Of a DNA stretch of 64,000 bases, positions 10,796 through 22,138 are shown in pieces (positions within the stretch are counted from its first letter, which is position 1; every line of letters starts with the position of its first letter). A program made the translations under genes and the position numbers. The stretch lies in contig NC_061077.1 of NCBI RefSeq assembly GCF_021917145.1, positions 9,288,083 to 9,352,082 of the forward strand, in the 5' to 3' direction. The notes beneath the pieces were generated by a model. That model searched no databases and was not told the DNA's origin. It saw nothing but the letters and a program-made list of their open reading frames with translations. The DNA comes from Hypomesus transpacificus. Taxonomy: Eukaryota; Chordata; Actinopteri; Osmeriformes; Osmeridae.

Positions 10796-13700
10796 CAACT
10801 ACTTCTCCAGAGCGTAAAGGGAACCCAATAGACAGCCCAGGCGTATGGCGTGAAATTAGTGCCAGGAGAGCGAGCTCAGTAAAAATGATTTGTAAAGATC
10901 TGTGACTGTTTATCAATCCGAAGAACGCTGAGAACGCAAGTACATTCTTTTGAAGAACGTTCTGGCAAGCCTCCTTGCGAGAATGGTCTTGCAAGGACGC
11001 AAAGACGGAGAATGAATTGAGATGGTTAGGGTTTACCCAGAGCCATAGAAAAACCCTTTTTCTATGGCTCTAGGTTTACCTGGACTCGCAGCATTATGAT
11101 AACACTGACTGACTACAAAAACTAGATAACAAAGCTAAAAAATGATCCGTCTACCTGTAATTTTACGTTTTCTGTAGCCCTTGCTAACTTACAGTACCTG
11201 TTAACTAGTGTCTGCACTGCGCTGAGATGCGACTAGCTAGGTTATCGACAAGTCGGAGCAAATTTACAAATTAGCCGTTTCATCAATAAAATAAGAACAT
11301 TTTCAGCGACTGAACTGCCTATTTCTCGTCACATTTTAATTCAGAAGCTGATTAACACATACCGTTTAGCTGAAATATGAAAAGTAAAAAATTACAGTTG
11401 TGAGGTTTGTCCGCCTCGCTTGACATCTTGCAATGATTTCTGGGAAATCAGAAGCGTTCTCGCTGGTCAAGCAGAGCCTCTTAGACATTCTCTGGGTCAA
11501 GTCACCATCCGATGCATCCTCGATAAAAAGGGCGGATCAGGAACATTTCCGGGTATTTTTGGCGTTCTTGGTGACTTGTGTTCTTTAGATTGGAACCAGA
11601 GAATGTCTAATAAAAAATCCTTAAACAGGCTCTGATTGGAACTGTCAGGCCAAATAGTGTCCTAGGGCCAAATAGTGTCCTACCTGACGTCACAATGCCG
11701 TTCCGAAGCAAGGACGCGTCCGTCGCTATGCCGACTTTAAATTCCTGAGATATTTACGCGTGCTAGCAGGAAACTGTCATGGTTGCTATACTGGTTACTA
11801 GGTAGGAAGTTTTGTATTTAGGCTTATTTAAACCAGTTTATTCTACTCTACTATTTAAAGTTTTCACTCGTTCGACATTCCAGAGACAGCAACGCGCGCA
11901 GGTAGAATACTATACGTGTTGCCTTCCCGGTCTGTTAAAATTGATGCTAAATAAGTGAATTCTTTTGACGAAAACAATTAGACAGCTAGCACTAGCTATC
12001 AAACGAGTGAAAACTTTAAATAGTAGAGTAGAATAAACTGGTTTACATAAGCCTAAATACAAAACTTCCTACCTAGTAACCAGTATAGCAACCATGACAG
12101 TTTCCTGCAAGCACGCGTAAATATCTCAGGAATTTAAGGTCGGCATAGCAACGGACGCCTCCTTGCTTCGGAACGGCATTGTGACGTCAGGTAGGACACT
12201 ATTTGGCCCTAGGACACTATTTGGCCTGACAGAACCGTACTTGGGCAATAAAAGATGACGTCAAACGAGTTCGCAAGAACACAAGAACGGAAAAAAAACG
12301 TGGGTTGATAAACAGCCTGTGCAGAGAATGTCTAATAATCTTAAACATGCTCTGGCCTGTGTCTCTGTAGAAGAAGGCGGGAACAATGCCGAGTTTTAGT
12401 ATTAGGGTTAGTATAGTAATTTTTATTGCTATCTGTATATTTAGGAAGTTTCACTTATTTAAGCTCAGCATAGATGTAAATTATGTTCTGTGTACTATTT
12501 GTTATGTTATGCCAGGTGCTTGCGTTGTCTTGTCTTAAAAATGTCAGTGCCCAGTCTGACCTTGTGTTGTTCTGTGTACCTGACAATAAAAGACTAACTA
12601 ATTAAATATCCGTATACATATTTAAATTTTTACATATTTAAAACTATTCAACTTACTACGACCCTTATCCATTAGTTTATACTATTGAGAGTGTGTTAAC
12701 TAAATAATTTTTAAATGTTGCATTAAAGATACACGCCCATGGAGATTTTGAACTACTAAAAGTTACCAAATGACTCGCCATTGAAATCATCAGCATTCTA
12801 GCAGAGAATGTCAAATGATTCTAGTTTTTTTCTTATTCGCTGACGTTCTTTGTGTGATAGACAGACAAAAATGACCAATGATACTGGACAACAGAAATGG
12901 CTATATTTGATTGGCTTAGATGGTTTTGGGAGCAGTGTTCCCGCCTTCTTCTATGGAGACACAAAACGTTGTTTTTAAAGTACACAAATATTTTTTGCAT
13001 GTTACAAATATTTTTTGCAGTACACAAATCATTTTCTACAGAGACACACATCTTTTTTGCAAGTTACAAATCGTTTTTACTGAGCTCGCTCTCCTGGCAC
13101 TAATTTCACGCCATACAGGCGCGTGCTTCAGTGAAATGAAATCTCCCTAGTAGCAGAGCCCGTTTACGGAGAGCCTGTCCACTCCCTATAAAGCCCAATT
13201 GTACCGAATTTTGTTACAGTTCCACGAGAGTTCCACTGGTATGGAAGCAAATCGTGACCAAAATGAAAATGCATTTCCAGAAATGCTTTTTCATTTAAAG
13301 AATGTGGTTGCATTATTTGAGTCATAAATTAAATTAGTAATCAATCATCCTATTAGCATTTTAATTTTCTTCAAGAGTGCTCAATCTTTCACTTAATTAA
13401 AATGAACAATTTTCAATATGATCTGCTGTTTTTATAGCCTTGGAAAAGTGTTGTCATGTAGCTGCAATTCTCGTTGCACAAGAGCAGTGTGTAAAAAAGG
13501 TTGACATCACCCACTTGTCACTTCTGAACCCAGTGCATGGTCGAGGGTTAAAAAACTGGTGGATATGAGAGCCAGTAGCCTATAGGCCTACGCATGGTAG
13601 TGTCAGATCCACAACCGAGTGAGCTCTAATGAAGTATATTCATTGTTCAGGTGGATCCCTTGCCTGTTGCGCAAATTAATTTCAGTAAACAATTCTAGAA

Positions 13701-16700
13701 TGTTAATTAAATAAAGGTCTATATGCATACATTTACATTTAGTCATTTAGCAGACGCTCTTATCCAGAGCGACTTACAGTAAGTACAAGAACATTCCCCC
13801 GGAAGCAAGTAGGGTGAAGTGCCTTGCCCAAGGACACAACATCATTTGTCACGGCTGGGAATCGAACAGGCAACCTTTAGATTCCTAGTTCGACTCCCTC
13901 ACCACTCAGCCATCTGACTCCCTACATACTTGGGTTCATCACACAGCATTACTTCTTGACCTCAGAAGGAGAGAAGCCTCTCATATACATTTACATTACA
14001 TTTAGTCATTTAGCAGACGCTCTTATCCAGAGCAACTTACAGTAAGTACAGGGACATTCTTCCCGAGGCAAGTAGGGTGAAGTGCCTTGCCCAAGGACAC
14101 AGCGTCATTTGGCACAGCCGGAAATCAAACCAACAACCTTCTGATTAATAGCCCAACTCCCTAACCGCTCAGCCATCTGACCCCTTCTGATATGACATAT
14201 CTGATATAAAAACTCTGCGTATCAGGGGGTCAGACCCCATCAAACACCCTCGTAATTCGAACCCTGATTGTAACGTTATGTGTAAGCAGAAAGATTGTTG
14301 TGCATCAAATCTCACTAGTCACTATTGGCTCTATGAAAAGTCGTTTCAGAATACCCATGACATAAATACAAACCAAATTTAATAAATGATTAAAGGTCCC
14401 ATGACATGAAAACTTCACTTTAGGAGGTTATTTAACATTAATATGAGTTCCCCTAGACTTACTTTGGTCCCCCAGTGGCTAGACATTTCGATCGGTGTAA
14501 ACCAAGACCTGCTTTTTCTTCTCCGCCTTTGAGAAGATGAAAGCTCAAACGCTCGATTTTGAAAATCCTCTCCTTGTGAGGAGGAACCCACAAGGAGGAA
14601 GGTTACCTCCCCTTTCTCTGCTTTGCCCCGCAGAGAATTTGGCCCACCAATGAGAAAGTGAGCTACAACCGTTCGAGTGCGACATTAGTTTTTCCTCGAG
14701 ACATCATCGCTTGCACACGACCGAAGCATGGCAGTTAGCCCCACCTCTTTCTTCCTCATAGCATTTAAAGCTACTGACCCCTAAACAGCTCGTTCTGAGG
14801 AAAGCTCATTGTGGGACTGCTTGTAGTGGCTGTAATTCTGCACCAAGGCAGAATTTCGGGAAAGAGACTTCAAATACAGTATCAGGGGACCACTAAGGCC
14901 TATATAAAAGCATCCAAAAACAGCATGTCATGGGATCTTTAAAGTTTCAACAAATGCATGCGACTGTTGCTGATGTTTTATCACTTTCTCTGTATCTGCA
15001 GTGCTAGATAGATACATAGTCAATTATCTTGTTTCCCCATTTTGTAGATCCTGTTGCTCTTTCTAAACATTGGACTCTGTATAGCTTGTGGTCGAGCAGA
15101 GTACCAGTTGGGGGAGGAGTGCTGTCCCTTGTGTGCCTCAGGTGAGGACCACTTCTCTATATGATGTGAATTATAGGATGAATGATTATATAAAACTAAC
15201 ACCATGTCTTATTACCCTCCAGGAAACAGCGTTCATAAACATTGTACTGAATTCACAAGCACTTCCTGCATTCCTTGTACTGGCTCTACTTTCATTGACC
15301 GGCCCAATGGACTTACAAGCTGCTTTCCATGTAGAAACTGTGATCAAGGTAACTACCTTTACCAGTTCTCATATAGGTGAGATGAGCTCTTGCAGATCTA
15401 ATGGTCATGTGTTTTCTCACAGTTTCAGGTTTGAAGGTAAAGCAGAGTTGCACACCCACATCAAATGCTGTTTGTGAACCACTTGAGGGATACTTTTGTG
15501 CACAGCTATATAACCAAGGTTGTAAAGCTGCCAAGGAACACAGCAGATGTAAACCGGGACAATACATCAGTCAGCAAGGTTTGCCTCATAGTCCCCTGTA
15601 CCATGGCCGCAGGAACTAGGGGTGCTGAGGGTGCTGCAACACCCCCTGACAGCACGAGGAATTAAAAATTATATGACTTCCACCATCGTGGCACAGCTTC
15701 GCAGTACCGGACTGGCCATTGGGAGCACCGGGAGACTGATAACGATGGAAACCAGGCTAAGAATGGGGCTGAAAAATTAAGAGACAAAGAAATCACCTCC
15801 ACTAGACAAGGTTTTACCAATTGAAAAACGGCAATGTTTATTTTACATAAAGCTAAACTATTTTGCACTCAAATAAAGGCCCAAAAAATGTGGCTCACGC
15901 GATCAAAATAAGAATACAATTCCCAAACTTGCATCACATTGAACACAGAATATGCTTGCATTAGCAGGGCAGCTGTGGTGGTTTATATGGGGGCCAGTTC
16001 TGGTGGGCCGGTCTGGATCAAAGTCCTGGGCCTATTTTTACTCCCAGTACTTCCCTGCCGCCTCGCAACATTAAGCCCCCCAGCACCCCCCTGATAAAAT
16101 ATGTTCCCGCGGCTATGCCCTGTACCTCTATGGGAATAATCATGACACATTTTTCTAAAGCTCGTCTATCTTTTCTCACTGTAGTCAAATATCTACATGT
16201 GTACTAAATTAGGTTTCTCCATCTGTGTTTATGCAGCAACATCCTCTAAAGACACTGAATGCTCAGACTGCACCGGTGATACTTTTTCCGATGGATCATT
16301 GACATCCTGCCAACCACACACAAAGTAAGATGCACATGACCTGCCATCAACATTGTATGACCTGCAAAATGTGAAACTCAGACCAAAACTAAATGTTATT
16401 ACTCATTATTCTATGCAGGTGTGAATCATTGGACAAGGTCCAAGTTATTCCTGGTGATCATTCGTCTGATAGTACTTGTGAAACAACGAAGTCTGGAGTT
16501 GGAGTTCTAATAGGCATTATGATGGGCATTGCCATGATTGCATCCTTTCTTATTGGTTGCAATGCTGTATGTAGAAAAACACAACGAATAAGCAGAGGTA
16601 AGAATGTTGTTGATAACTTGACCTGCATTATATTTTTCAGGCTACACTAGTCCTTCTCATAAAATGACAAAGGATCTTATTTTCAAAAATAGTTTAGAAA

Positions 16701-17555
16701 GTTATGAACAGGGATATTAATGCGTAGTAAATCTAAGAAAGAAAAAATTGTGAAAATACTCTTTTACCCCATGGCTGTCCAGAGCAGGGCCTTGTATTGG
16801 TTTAACTTTAATGTACCTTACTTTATATAAGCTTGTGTTCCCCAAATATACCTATTCTCATGAAATGACCTCCGTTTAACCATGTTAAGTACTTAGTCAA
16901 CGTTTGATATTAGTTAGGTTTGGAGGTGATTTAGTCAAACAAAATTGTCCCAGTTGCAGCAGCTGCAAGTATACCTCACAATACCCTCTCTAGTTTGCTA
17001 ACATCAATTACAGTGGAGTGGGACATTTTTGCCAAAGTTTAAATTACATAAACTAATATCACACTTAAAGCTTACACATTTGATCAATAAGCTATTAAAC
17101 TTGTGAACCACGAGACTGTTTCAATGAGTGATATTATATTTTTAAACCTTTCTTTCACAAGCTATCAATGAATCCCTTCACTGCCATAAACACCCATTCC
17201 TGTTTGACCAGGCATTACAACAGGTAAATAAACATAACTTAAATAAACATTTTTTTTTAAATAAGAATATTTTGGATATTTCAACAGTATTGCAATACTA
17301 TACCAAAATTACTATTTAGTAAACCAAACCCTTTTCTCAACTGGGTTACACTGACAATTGTTCTTTTTTTGTGTTACAAACAAAATGAAGCCCTCATTTA
17401 CAGAGAAGGAACAGGTAAATATACACATTTCCTACCATTAACCATCACTCTTGTAAATAGAGGCTATTTTAGTCTGCTTATTTTACTGTCTTTCAATTTT
17501 TAAGGAATCAACTGACACATCACTGCTGCCGCCAGTTCAGGACACAAGTGTGTAA
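10704..17555 (+). CDS. tnfrsf14: TNFRSF14/HVEM-like receptor, copy B
   Basis: Nine exons: 10704-10727, 15048-15141, 15223-15348, 15423-15578, 16237-16324, 16419-16597, 17162-17223, 17391-17414, 17505-17555 (804 nt, 267 aa), all phase-consistent. A signal peptide (MENYFHFQILLLFLNIG) leads into CRDs with CGRAEYQLGEECCPLC, CIPC, SCFPC, CEPLEGYFC and CSDC. A glycine/isoleucine-rich membrane helix follows the last CRD, then a basic stop-transfer segment. The tail of about 50 aa ends PPVQDTSV. PVQDT fits the PxQx(T/S) TRAF2/3/5 site, and CD40 has PVQET. There is no death domain. HVEM assignment rests on CRD spacing and on synteny with the human 1p36 genes seen downstream; a CD40-like paralogue is the alternative. 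Intron 1 is 4.3 kb because it is packed with transposons. The seventh-exon segment (AINESLHCHKHPF) has no counterpart in copy A. Confidence 0.88.
11039..11071. repeat. short perfect hairpin
   Basis: agagccatagaaaaa and tttttctatggctct flank a CCC loop, a 15-bp perfect stem. The same tttttctatggctct word occurs at about 10235, in the promoter arm of copy B. Confidence 0.7.
11642..12232. mobile_element. 591-bp foldback element with 231-bp arms
   Basis: The arms 11642-11872 and 12002-12232 are inverted copies with few mismatches. They start ctgtcaggccaaatagtg and end with its complement. The loop is about 129 bp. Each end has the ggccaaatagtgtccta word twice in tandem. No ORF spans it, so it is a MITE-like element. 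A target duplication is not clear (at most AA on both sides). It lies inside the 10844-13115 element. Confidence 0.8.
13239..13430 (+). mobile_element. diverged solo fragment of the palindrome family
   Basis: It starts gtatggaagcaaatcgtgac and follows the same order of words as the left arm of the palindrome at 50101 (aaaatgcatttccagaaatg, then gcattatttgagtcataaat, then cttaattaaaatgaa). It then stops matching. It is a truncated, older copy of the same repeat family, and it shows that the family is dispersed. Confidence 0.75.
13729..13922 (-). mobile_element. tRNA-derived SINE
   Basis: Read on the minus strand, the element opens with a class-II-tRNA-like head (A-box-like tggctgagtgg, B-box-like gttcgattccc). 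It continues through a tccttgggcaaggcacttcaccc body and ends in ctggataagagcgtctgcta plus (taaatg)n. The tail is the common teleost SINE/LINE-type 3' end. Confidence 0.8.
13986..14188 (-). mobile_element. tRNA-derived SINE, second copy
   Basis: Same architecture and orientation as the copy 60 bp upstream: tggctgagcggttaggga head, ccttgggcaaggcacttcac body, gataagagcgtctgctaaat tail. Divergence between the two shows separate insertions rather than a fresh tandem duplication. Confidence 0.8.
14394..14938. mobile_element. 545-bp MITE with TTAA target duplication
   Basis: The ends are inverted: aggtcccatgacatg at the left and catgtcatgggatct at the right. TTAA lies immediately outside both (14390-14393 and 14939-14942). 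TTAA duplication with short inverted repeats points to a piggyBac- or Kolobok-type non-autonomous element. No ORF is seen. Confidence 0.75.
15602..16117. mobile_element. 516-bp hAT-like MITE with 8-bp target duplication
   Basis: The termini catggccgcaggaac and gttcccgcggctatg are imperfect inverted repeats. CCCTGTAC lies on both sides (15594-15601 and 16118-16125), and an 8-bp duplication is the hAT hallmark. The matching intron of copy A (around 6976-6995) carries a single uninterrupted cccctgtacctct, which is the empty site. The insertion therefore came after the A/B duplication. It contains gggtgctgagggtgctgc-type text but no transposase. Confidence 0.85.
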
Positions 17556-19606
17556 GGCTGGGTGTCACCCTGCTCCCCTACCTCTCATATGCTCAAATCT
17601 GGAGGGTCCACATTCCTTTACATTTATTCATTTATCGCTTGCTTTTATTCAAAACAACTTCCGAGAGAGAGCTTTACAAAAGTGCATAGGTCAATAATAA
17701 TAAACAACGAGATAGCCTCAAAAACATTGCGGGTAGCCAAAACATGAAGCATACATTGTGCATTAAGCAAATAAGTGCCAATAGGAAGAAACATAAGAGC
17801 AAGTAGTAAACAAGTTAAAATTAAACAACATTAATCTCAAAATGGTTTTAAGGGCTTTCACATCTCATTGTGTAACTTACTGTTGCATTGCTAGTCATAT
17901 GTTGATAAAGGTCAAGATGTGGTGTGATTGGTTGTTCTTGGGTATAAAAGGAATTGTGAATCATTGTTTTGTGGATTCTTGATCTCCTGAGACCTTCTCC
18001 TCAGCTCTGGCTTGTACTCATTTTCCTTGCTCACTTCTTGCTTTTTCTCTTTGATTTCTCCCCCGATTTTAGGGGGGGACGAATACATTTTTAAATAACA
18101 ATTTCGGACAGCGTGCGTGGTTGCCTGTCGTAGCGTAGCAGATTTATCTTTTTACATGAATATATTGGGGGGGGGGGACATTTTGACCAGATTTGACAAT
18201 TGGGGGAGGATGTGTCCCCCCCAATATGTATTATGATTACGGCCTTGTATTGTGTGAAAGAAATGTTGGGCCTATGTTCAATGAATGTGTTTTTAGATAA
18301 GTTTACAGTTGGTTAAGAAGCTTGATACAATGAATGTTGATTCAACTCCATTTGGCAGAGATGTCACCTGTAGTTTTTATGACACCTAACTAGGAGTCGT
18401 GAAGTCTAGAGACTTGTTAAAGGTATTGAAAAAACTGTCATAGCAATTGTAAAAAACTGTAAATGTGTTGGAACATCAACAAGTGTTATCTGTTAGATTT
18501 CCTCTCGGACTCCAGTCAATATTTAATGCCAAGTCGGCCTAGGTGACATTTAATAATGGGCTGCATCTTCTGATGTCCTAATTTGGTAACCTGCTAGGGT
18601 CTATGGTGTCTGATTTCTTTCCTATCAAGGTTTTGCCATCCCTTGACTTTGCACAACCAATGCTCCTCTCCCAACTGCTTTAAATATAGCTGTCTGCTCC
18701 TGTTCTGACCTCTCTGAGGATGACGTTTAGATCAGCCTGATTCACCTTCAGGACACTGTATGTACATTGTACCATAATATCAATACAATTGGGACCCTTC
18801 TCCGGTTTTTCATATCCCACAAAAAAATGTTTCTTTGCCTGTACCGTCGGAAAGGTGTAGGCCTACCTCCCTTCAAATAAACTACGACATTATAATCATA
18901 TCCTATTAGTCGTGTCTTAATTTACAGTTTGCTTAGATCTGACAAAATGAGAAACTCTGTAACGTTGAAAAGGAGATATGACAGGCAGAAAACACCTACT
19001 GCATGTCTATCACACAAGACAATTGCATTTACCGTCCAGGTAATGATGCTTAAAGGCATGTTACTGGGTTAACTTAAATTACTTAAAATTGCAAGGGTCT
19101 ATGAAAATAATTATGAAGCTAATATAATCTATTATGGAAGCAGGGGATCAGTCACAGAAAGCAAAATATAATTTTGCAAGATGCTGAACGACCTACACAG
19201 CCAAAATGGCCTGGCAGAAACTGGAAACTTTACATATTTATGGTAAATCACTATCACTCATTTATTATGCAATTGACAAAACATTGAGACATTGCACAAA
19301 TAAAATACATGAGGTAAACCCATAAATGTTTATTCTACTCAGTTACTTTGTTGTAACACCGACATGCGATTGACGGTTCCCAGAAGTGTATAAAAATGCT
19401 CAACCAAACAATTTCATCATGTTCATGACTGGTTTTCTGTCTTTGAGACCTTGACATTTTGCTCAAACCACACCGAATTCTAAATTTTGCATTTGAATTG
19501 TCCTTAGGATATAAAGTAATACTTAATCTTCAGCATTTTGTTTTGCATTATACATACAGTAATACATATGACTGCTTGTTAGATTTTTTCTCTGTGGTCT
19601 ATCAGG
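17556..19606. other. 3' flank of copy B and intergenic DNA
   Basis: The copy B 3' untranslated region starts here and is interrupted by a SINE-like insert (about 17618-17845). The flanking text (17556-17612 and about 17915-18012) reappears without the insert at 53566-53770. A G-rich and C-rich foldback tract (about 18058-18230) looks like a decayed DNA element. No further gene is seen before MAD2L2. Confidence 0.55.
17618..17845 (-). mobile_element. SINE-like repeat in copy B 3' UTR
   Basis: On the minus strand it ends in the teleost tail (gataaatgaataaatgtaaa, a decayed form of gcgtctgctaaatga). Its body words gctttacaaaagtgcatag, cattgcgggtag and aaacaagttaaaatta also occur in the interrupted copy at 49931-51842. 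The related 53566 sequence lacks it, which marks it as an insertion. Confidence 0.7.
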
Positions 19607-21328
19607 TTATGATGCCTTCTGAGCTCTCTCTTCCACATACAGCTGCATCTGGACAAACAACAGTAAGACATTCAAACATGATTGTCCAGACAGAAGCCAA
19701 CTGAAGAACAGCTATACATTAATTGTGTATTCCTTATTCTACAGCATGTACTGTATTCTGAGGCTGACCTTTACGATGTCAGAGGTCATGGTCTTCAGGG
19801 GTATGAGTCTGGGCTCCTGCATATGGACCTCCTGTTCATCAGCAACTATCCATGGGAAATCCTGCCGAACAAAGATACAGTAATATTGACTACTGTCAAA
19901 CTAACTACTGTAGACCAAATCAATTCAAACCAGTGAATTGCAATCAGCTGACCTTGATGACCTGTACCTTCTCCATGTTGCGTGTGGCAGCCTCTCTTGT
20001 ATGAACTAGTACTGTAAACGTACAACCTGTCACATACAGAAAATATAAAAATCAACAATTTTGCAGTTAACTGCTTTGTTTAAAAGTCCACTTTGTTTGC
20101 AAAGAGGACAACATGGGAAACACCTCAGTGTCTCCTACACACAAATGAACATGTTTTGTTTTATTTAAATTTGAATTATTTTACTGGACTTTGCTTCTGT
20201 ATCATACCTGGTGGGTTGTTATCCAAAACAGCATCACAAACGCTAATCTTCAGGATAACTGCTCTCAGTAGCTGTTCCACATGTGACAGCAACGTTTCAG
20301 AGCTGTAAAACCAAAAGACACCGAGTTGACATTTCTGATAGAGTTGAATTTAATTTATAGAATATATTGAATTTACCGATAAAATGCGCAGGTTCCATAT
20401 AAAACCATGGGAATTTTTTCCCCTCGCATTTTTAATAAACATACAATTTTGATAAAGTAATTCATCCATAGTGCCTTGTAGTTTAACACAACACCTGGAA
20501 GTGTAAATGATGGCCTGTTAACCTTATTGACAGCAGAGGAGGCTGCGAAATCTCAAAGACAAATCTTTCTACTGGGTGATGCTCTTTGTCCATGATAACT
20601 ACCACCACCTTCTCAGCATCATTCTGCAGAAAAAAGGCGGAAGAGTAAGTTAAATATTTACTATTGGTCAGTTCACATGAATATATAATAGTCAAGTTGT
20701 TGATAGAGTTCATTGCTTGGATACATATTCTCCTTCTTAATCACCTTCTCAATTAGAGGCTTAACACAGTGGAGGGTATCCTGGATGTATCGGTTGAGCT
20801 CTGGGTGGCATGACATCTAGAAAATAATGTAACAACAATGAGATGTGGTTTTATTAAATTTAAAATATATTAATGCTCACTTTTTGTACAGCTCCAGTGT
20901 TCATCTTACCTGTACTGGCACATTGTATTTTTTCCTCTTCTGGAATATTCCAGAGGGGTACACCTCTCGAACATAGAGGATGAGGTGAATAGCCACTTCC
21001 AAAAATTCACACAAAATGTCTGCGACCACTGCAAGCAAACAAGAAAACATGTCTTAACAGGCAGCACATTATTTGAATACGAATGTCTTGAAAACTACTT
21101 CCCCTTTTTGCAAAAACACAACACAGTTTCTACAATTTGGTTGGTTAACAAGCGTTAGTACCAGTACTACTGTACTGTTAGTACTACATGTTACTTGTTG
21201 AGGTCTCAAACACAGTTGGACACAGATATAAACTCATAAAAGGTGGTAAAGTAACTATCTGTGTTTGACGCCGCCTTTTTGCACCTACCTTGTCCAAAGT
21301 TCAGGTCTTGCCTTGTGAGTGTTGTCAT
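19607..21328 (-). CDS. mad2l2: MAD2L2 (REV7), HORMA-domain adaptor
   Basis: Eight exons: 21289-21328, 20910-21028, 20745-20816, 20523-20623, 20208-20302, 19953-20026, 19769-19861, 19607-19648 (636 nt, 211 aa, the same length as human). The protein is a single HORMA domain. It opens [17 protein letters not shown], carries the central [16 protein letters not shown] strand region, and ends with the safety-belt part [10 protein letters not shown] to [10 protein letters not shown], all close to human. REV7 joins REV3 in DNA polymerase zeta for translesion synthesis, acts with shieldin in double-strand-break repair, and restrains the anaphase-promoting complex. It works in the nucleus. The start ATG lies in a short 13-codon first exon, as in other vertebrates. 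Confidence 0.97.
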
Positions 21329-22138
21329 TTCCTCTTAAAAGAATGGTCAGCCAGCTCAACCCATAGATAAATACAAAGGCTCCACAGTCTACTAGCTACT
21401 AGCTAGGCTAACTACAACAAATCAACAGTCGTGTTTAGCTAGCTAAAACAGTGACAGTCAAATGTCCAGAGAGCGCGCATTACAAGCAGACAGTTAATTA
21501 GTCATTTCACCTAGTAGACCATAAAACTGCTAATCTTTCAACTAAAAAACTACAGCGATATTCTTCACATAATTTGCCTTCAGTTTGTTTGTTCATCCCA
21601 TGGGTTCATCCTCCCTTCTTGTGGTCGTCGCTTTGAGATGACGTTAAATGCTCCGCTGCAGGGAGTCGATTTCTTTAACGAAAATATTACATTCCAAAAC
21701 TTGTCTTGATTCCAATGACGTTATGTTTAGCACATTTTATTGTACTGTTTTACTGTGTTTCTTGGCACGGGAATCATGTAGATGTTACTTGTTAACAAAA
21801 TGTGTTTAATATGTGTATTGTATTTAGTACACAGTATTATCACTGGAAGGTGGATACCTGCAAGAGTATGTCCAATGAATGTATGAGGTAGACTGACCTT
21901 ATTGAACCCTTGAACTATGCTCAAGGTCTTTAATATTGAGCAAGACCCATTCTGTCTTTAAGAGCCTTAAGTTCACGTGTGTTTGTTGCTGAACTATCTT
22001 ATAAACACAGGTAAGCAGTTGTGAATGTTGTTTCAAAAACGTTTTTGTTGATCAATCTTTATCTTTCCAAATGTAGCTTATGCTTGAAGTAAGTTGTATT
22101 TTGCAGTTAAAAACCCTGAGAGAAAAGCTAGTTCTGAC
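21329..22138. promoter_or_regulatory. divergent interval between mad2l2 and smim1
   Basis: The two genes point away from each other with about 800 bp between start codons, so this interval should hold both promoters. No TATA box in a convincing position was found for mad2l2. The 5' untranslated exon of smim1 probably lies near 21960-22015, where a gtaagc donor follows ataaacacag. Confidence 0.5.

Larger units (their letters stand above)
10844..13115. mobile_element. 2.27-kb inverted-repeat DNA element in copy B intron 1
   Basis: The ends are 51-bp inverted repeats (10844-10894 and 13065-13115) with one mismatch, beginning tatggcgtgaaattagtg. A CAGGCG hexamer directly flanks both sides (10838-10843 and 13116-13121), which looks like a 6-bp target duplication. 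Inside are a nested foldback element (11642-12232), a second inverted pair carrying the gaagaaggcgggaaca word (near 12365 and 12940), and repeated cagagaatgtc words. No transposase ORF is visible, so it is non-autonomous. The superfamily is not assigned. Confidence 0.7.

Noticed and set aside
12897-13150. Overlapping frames rich in Phe and Cys
   Set aside because: They sit inside the 2.27-kb inverted-repeat element in text with repeated tacaaat and ttttttgca words; repeat by-product.
13729-14188. Functional tRNA genes
   Set aside because: The A-box and B-box words belong to SINE heads; the arms do not pair into a full cloverleaf and SINE bodies and tails follow.
15401-15665. Frame continuing from the copy B CRD3 exon past 15578
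   Set aside because: The exon ends at a gt donor at 15579 with the same phase as copy A; the continuation enters the hAT-like insert.
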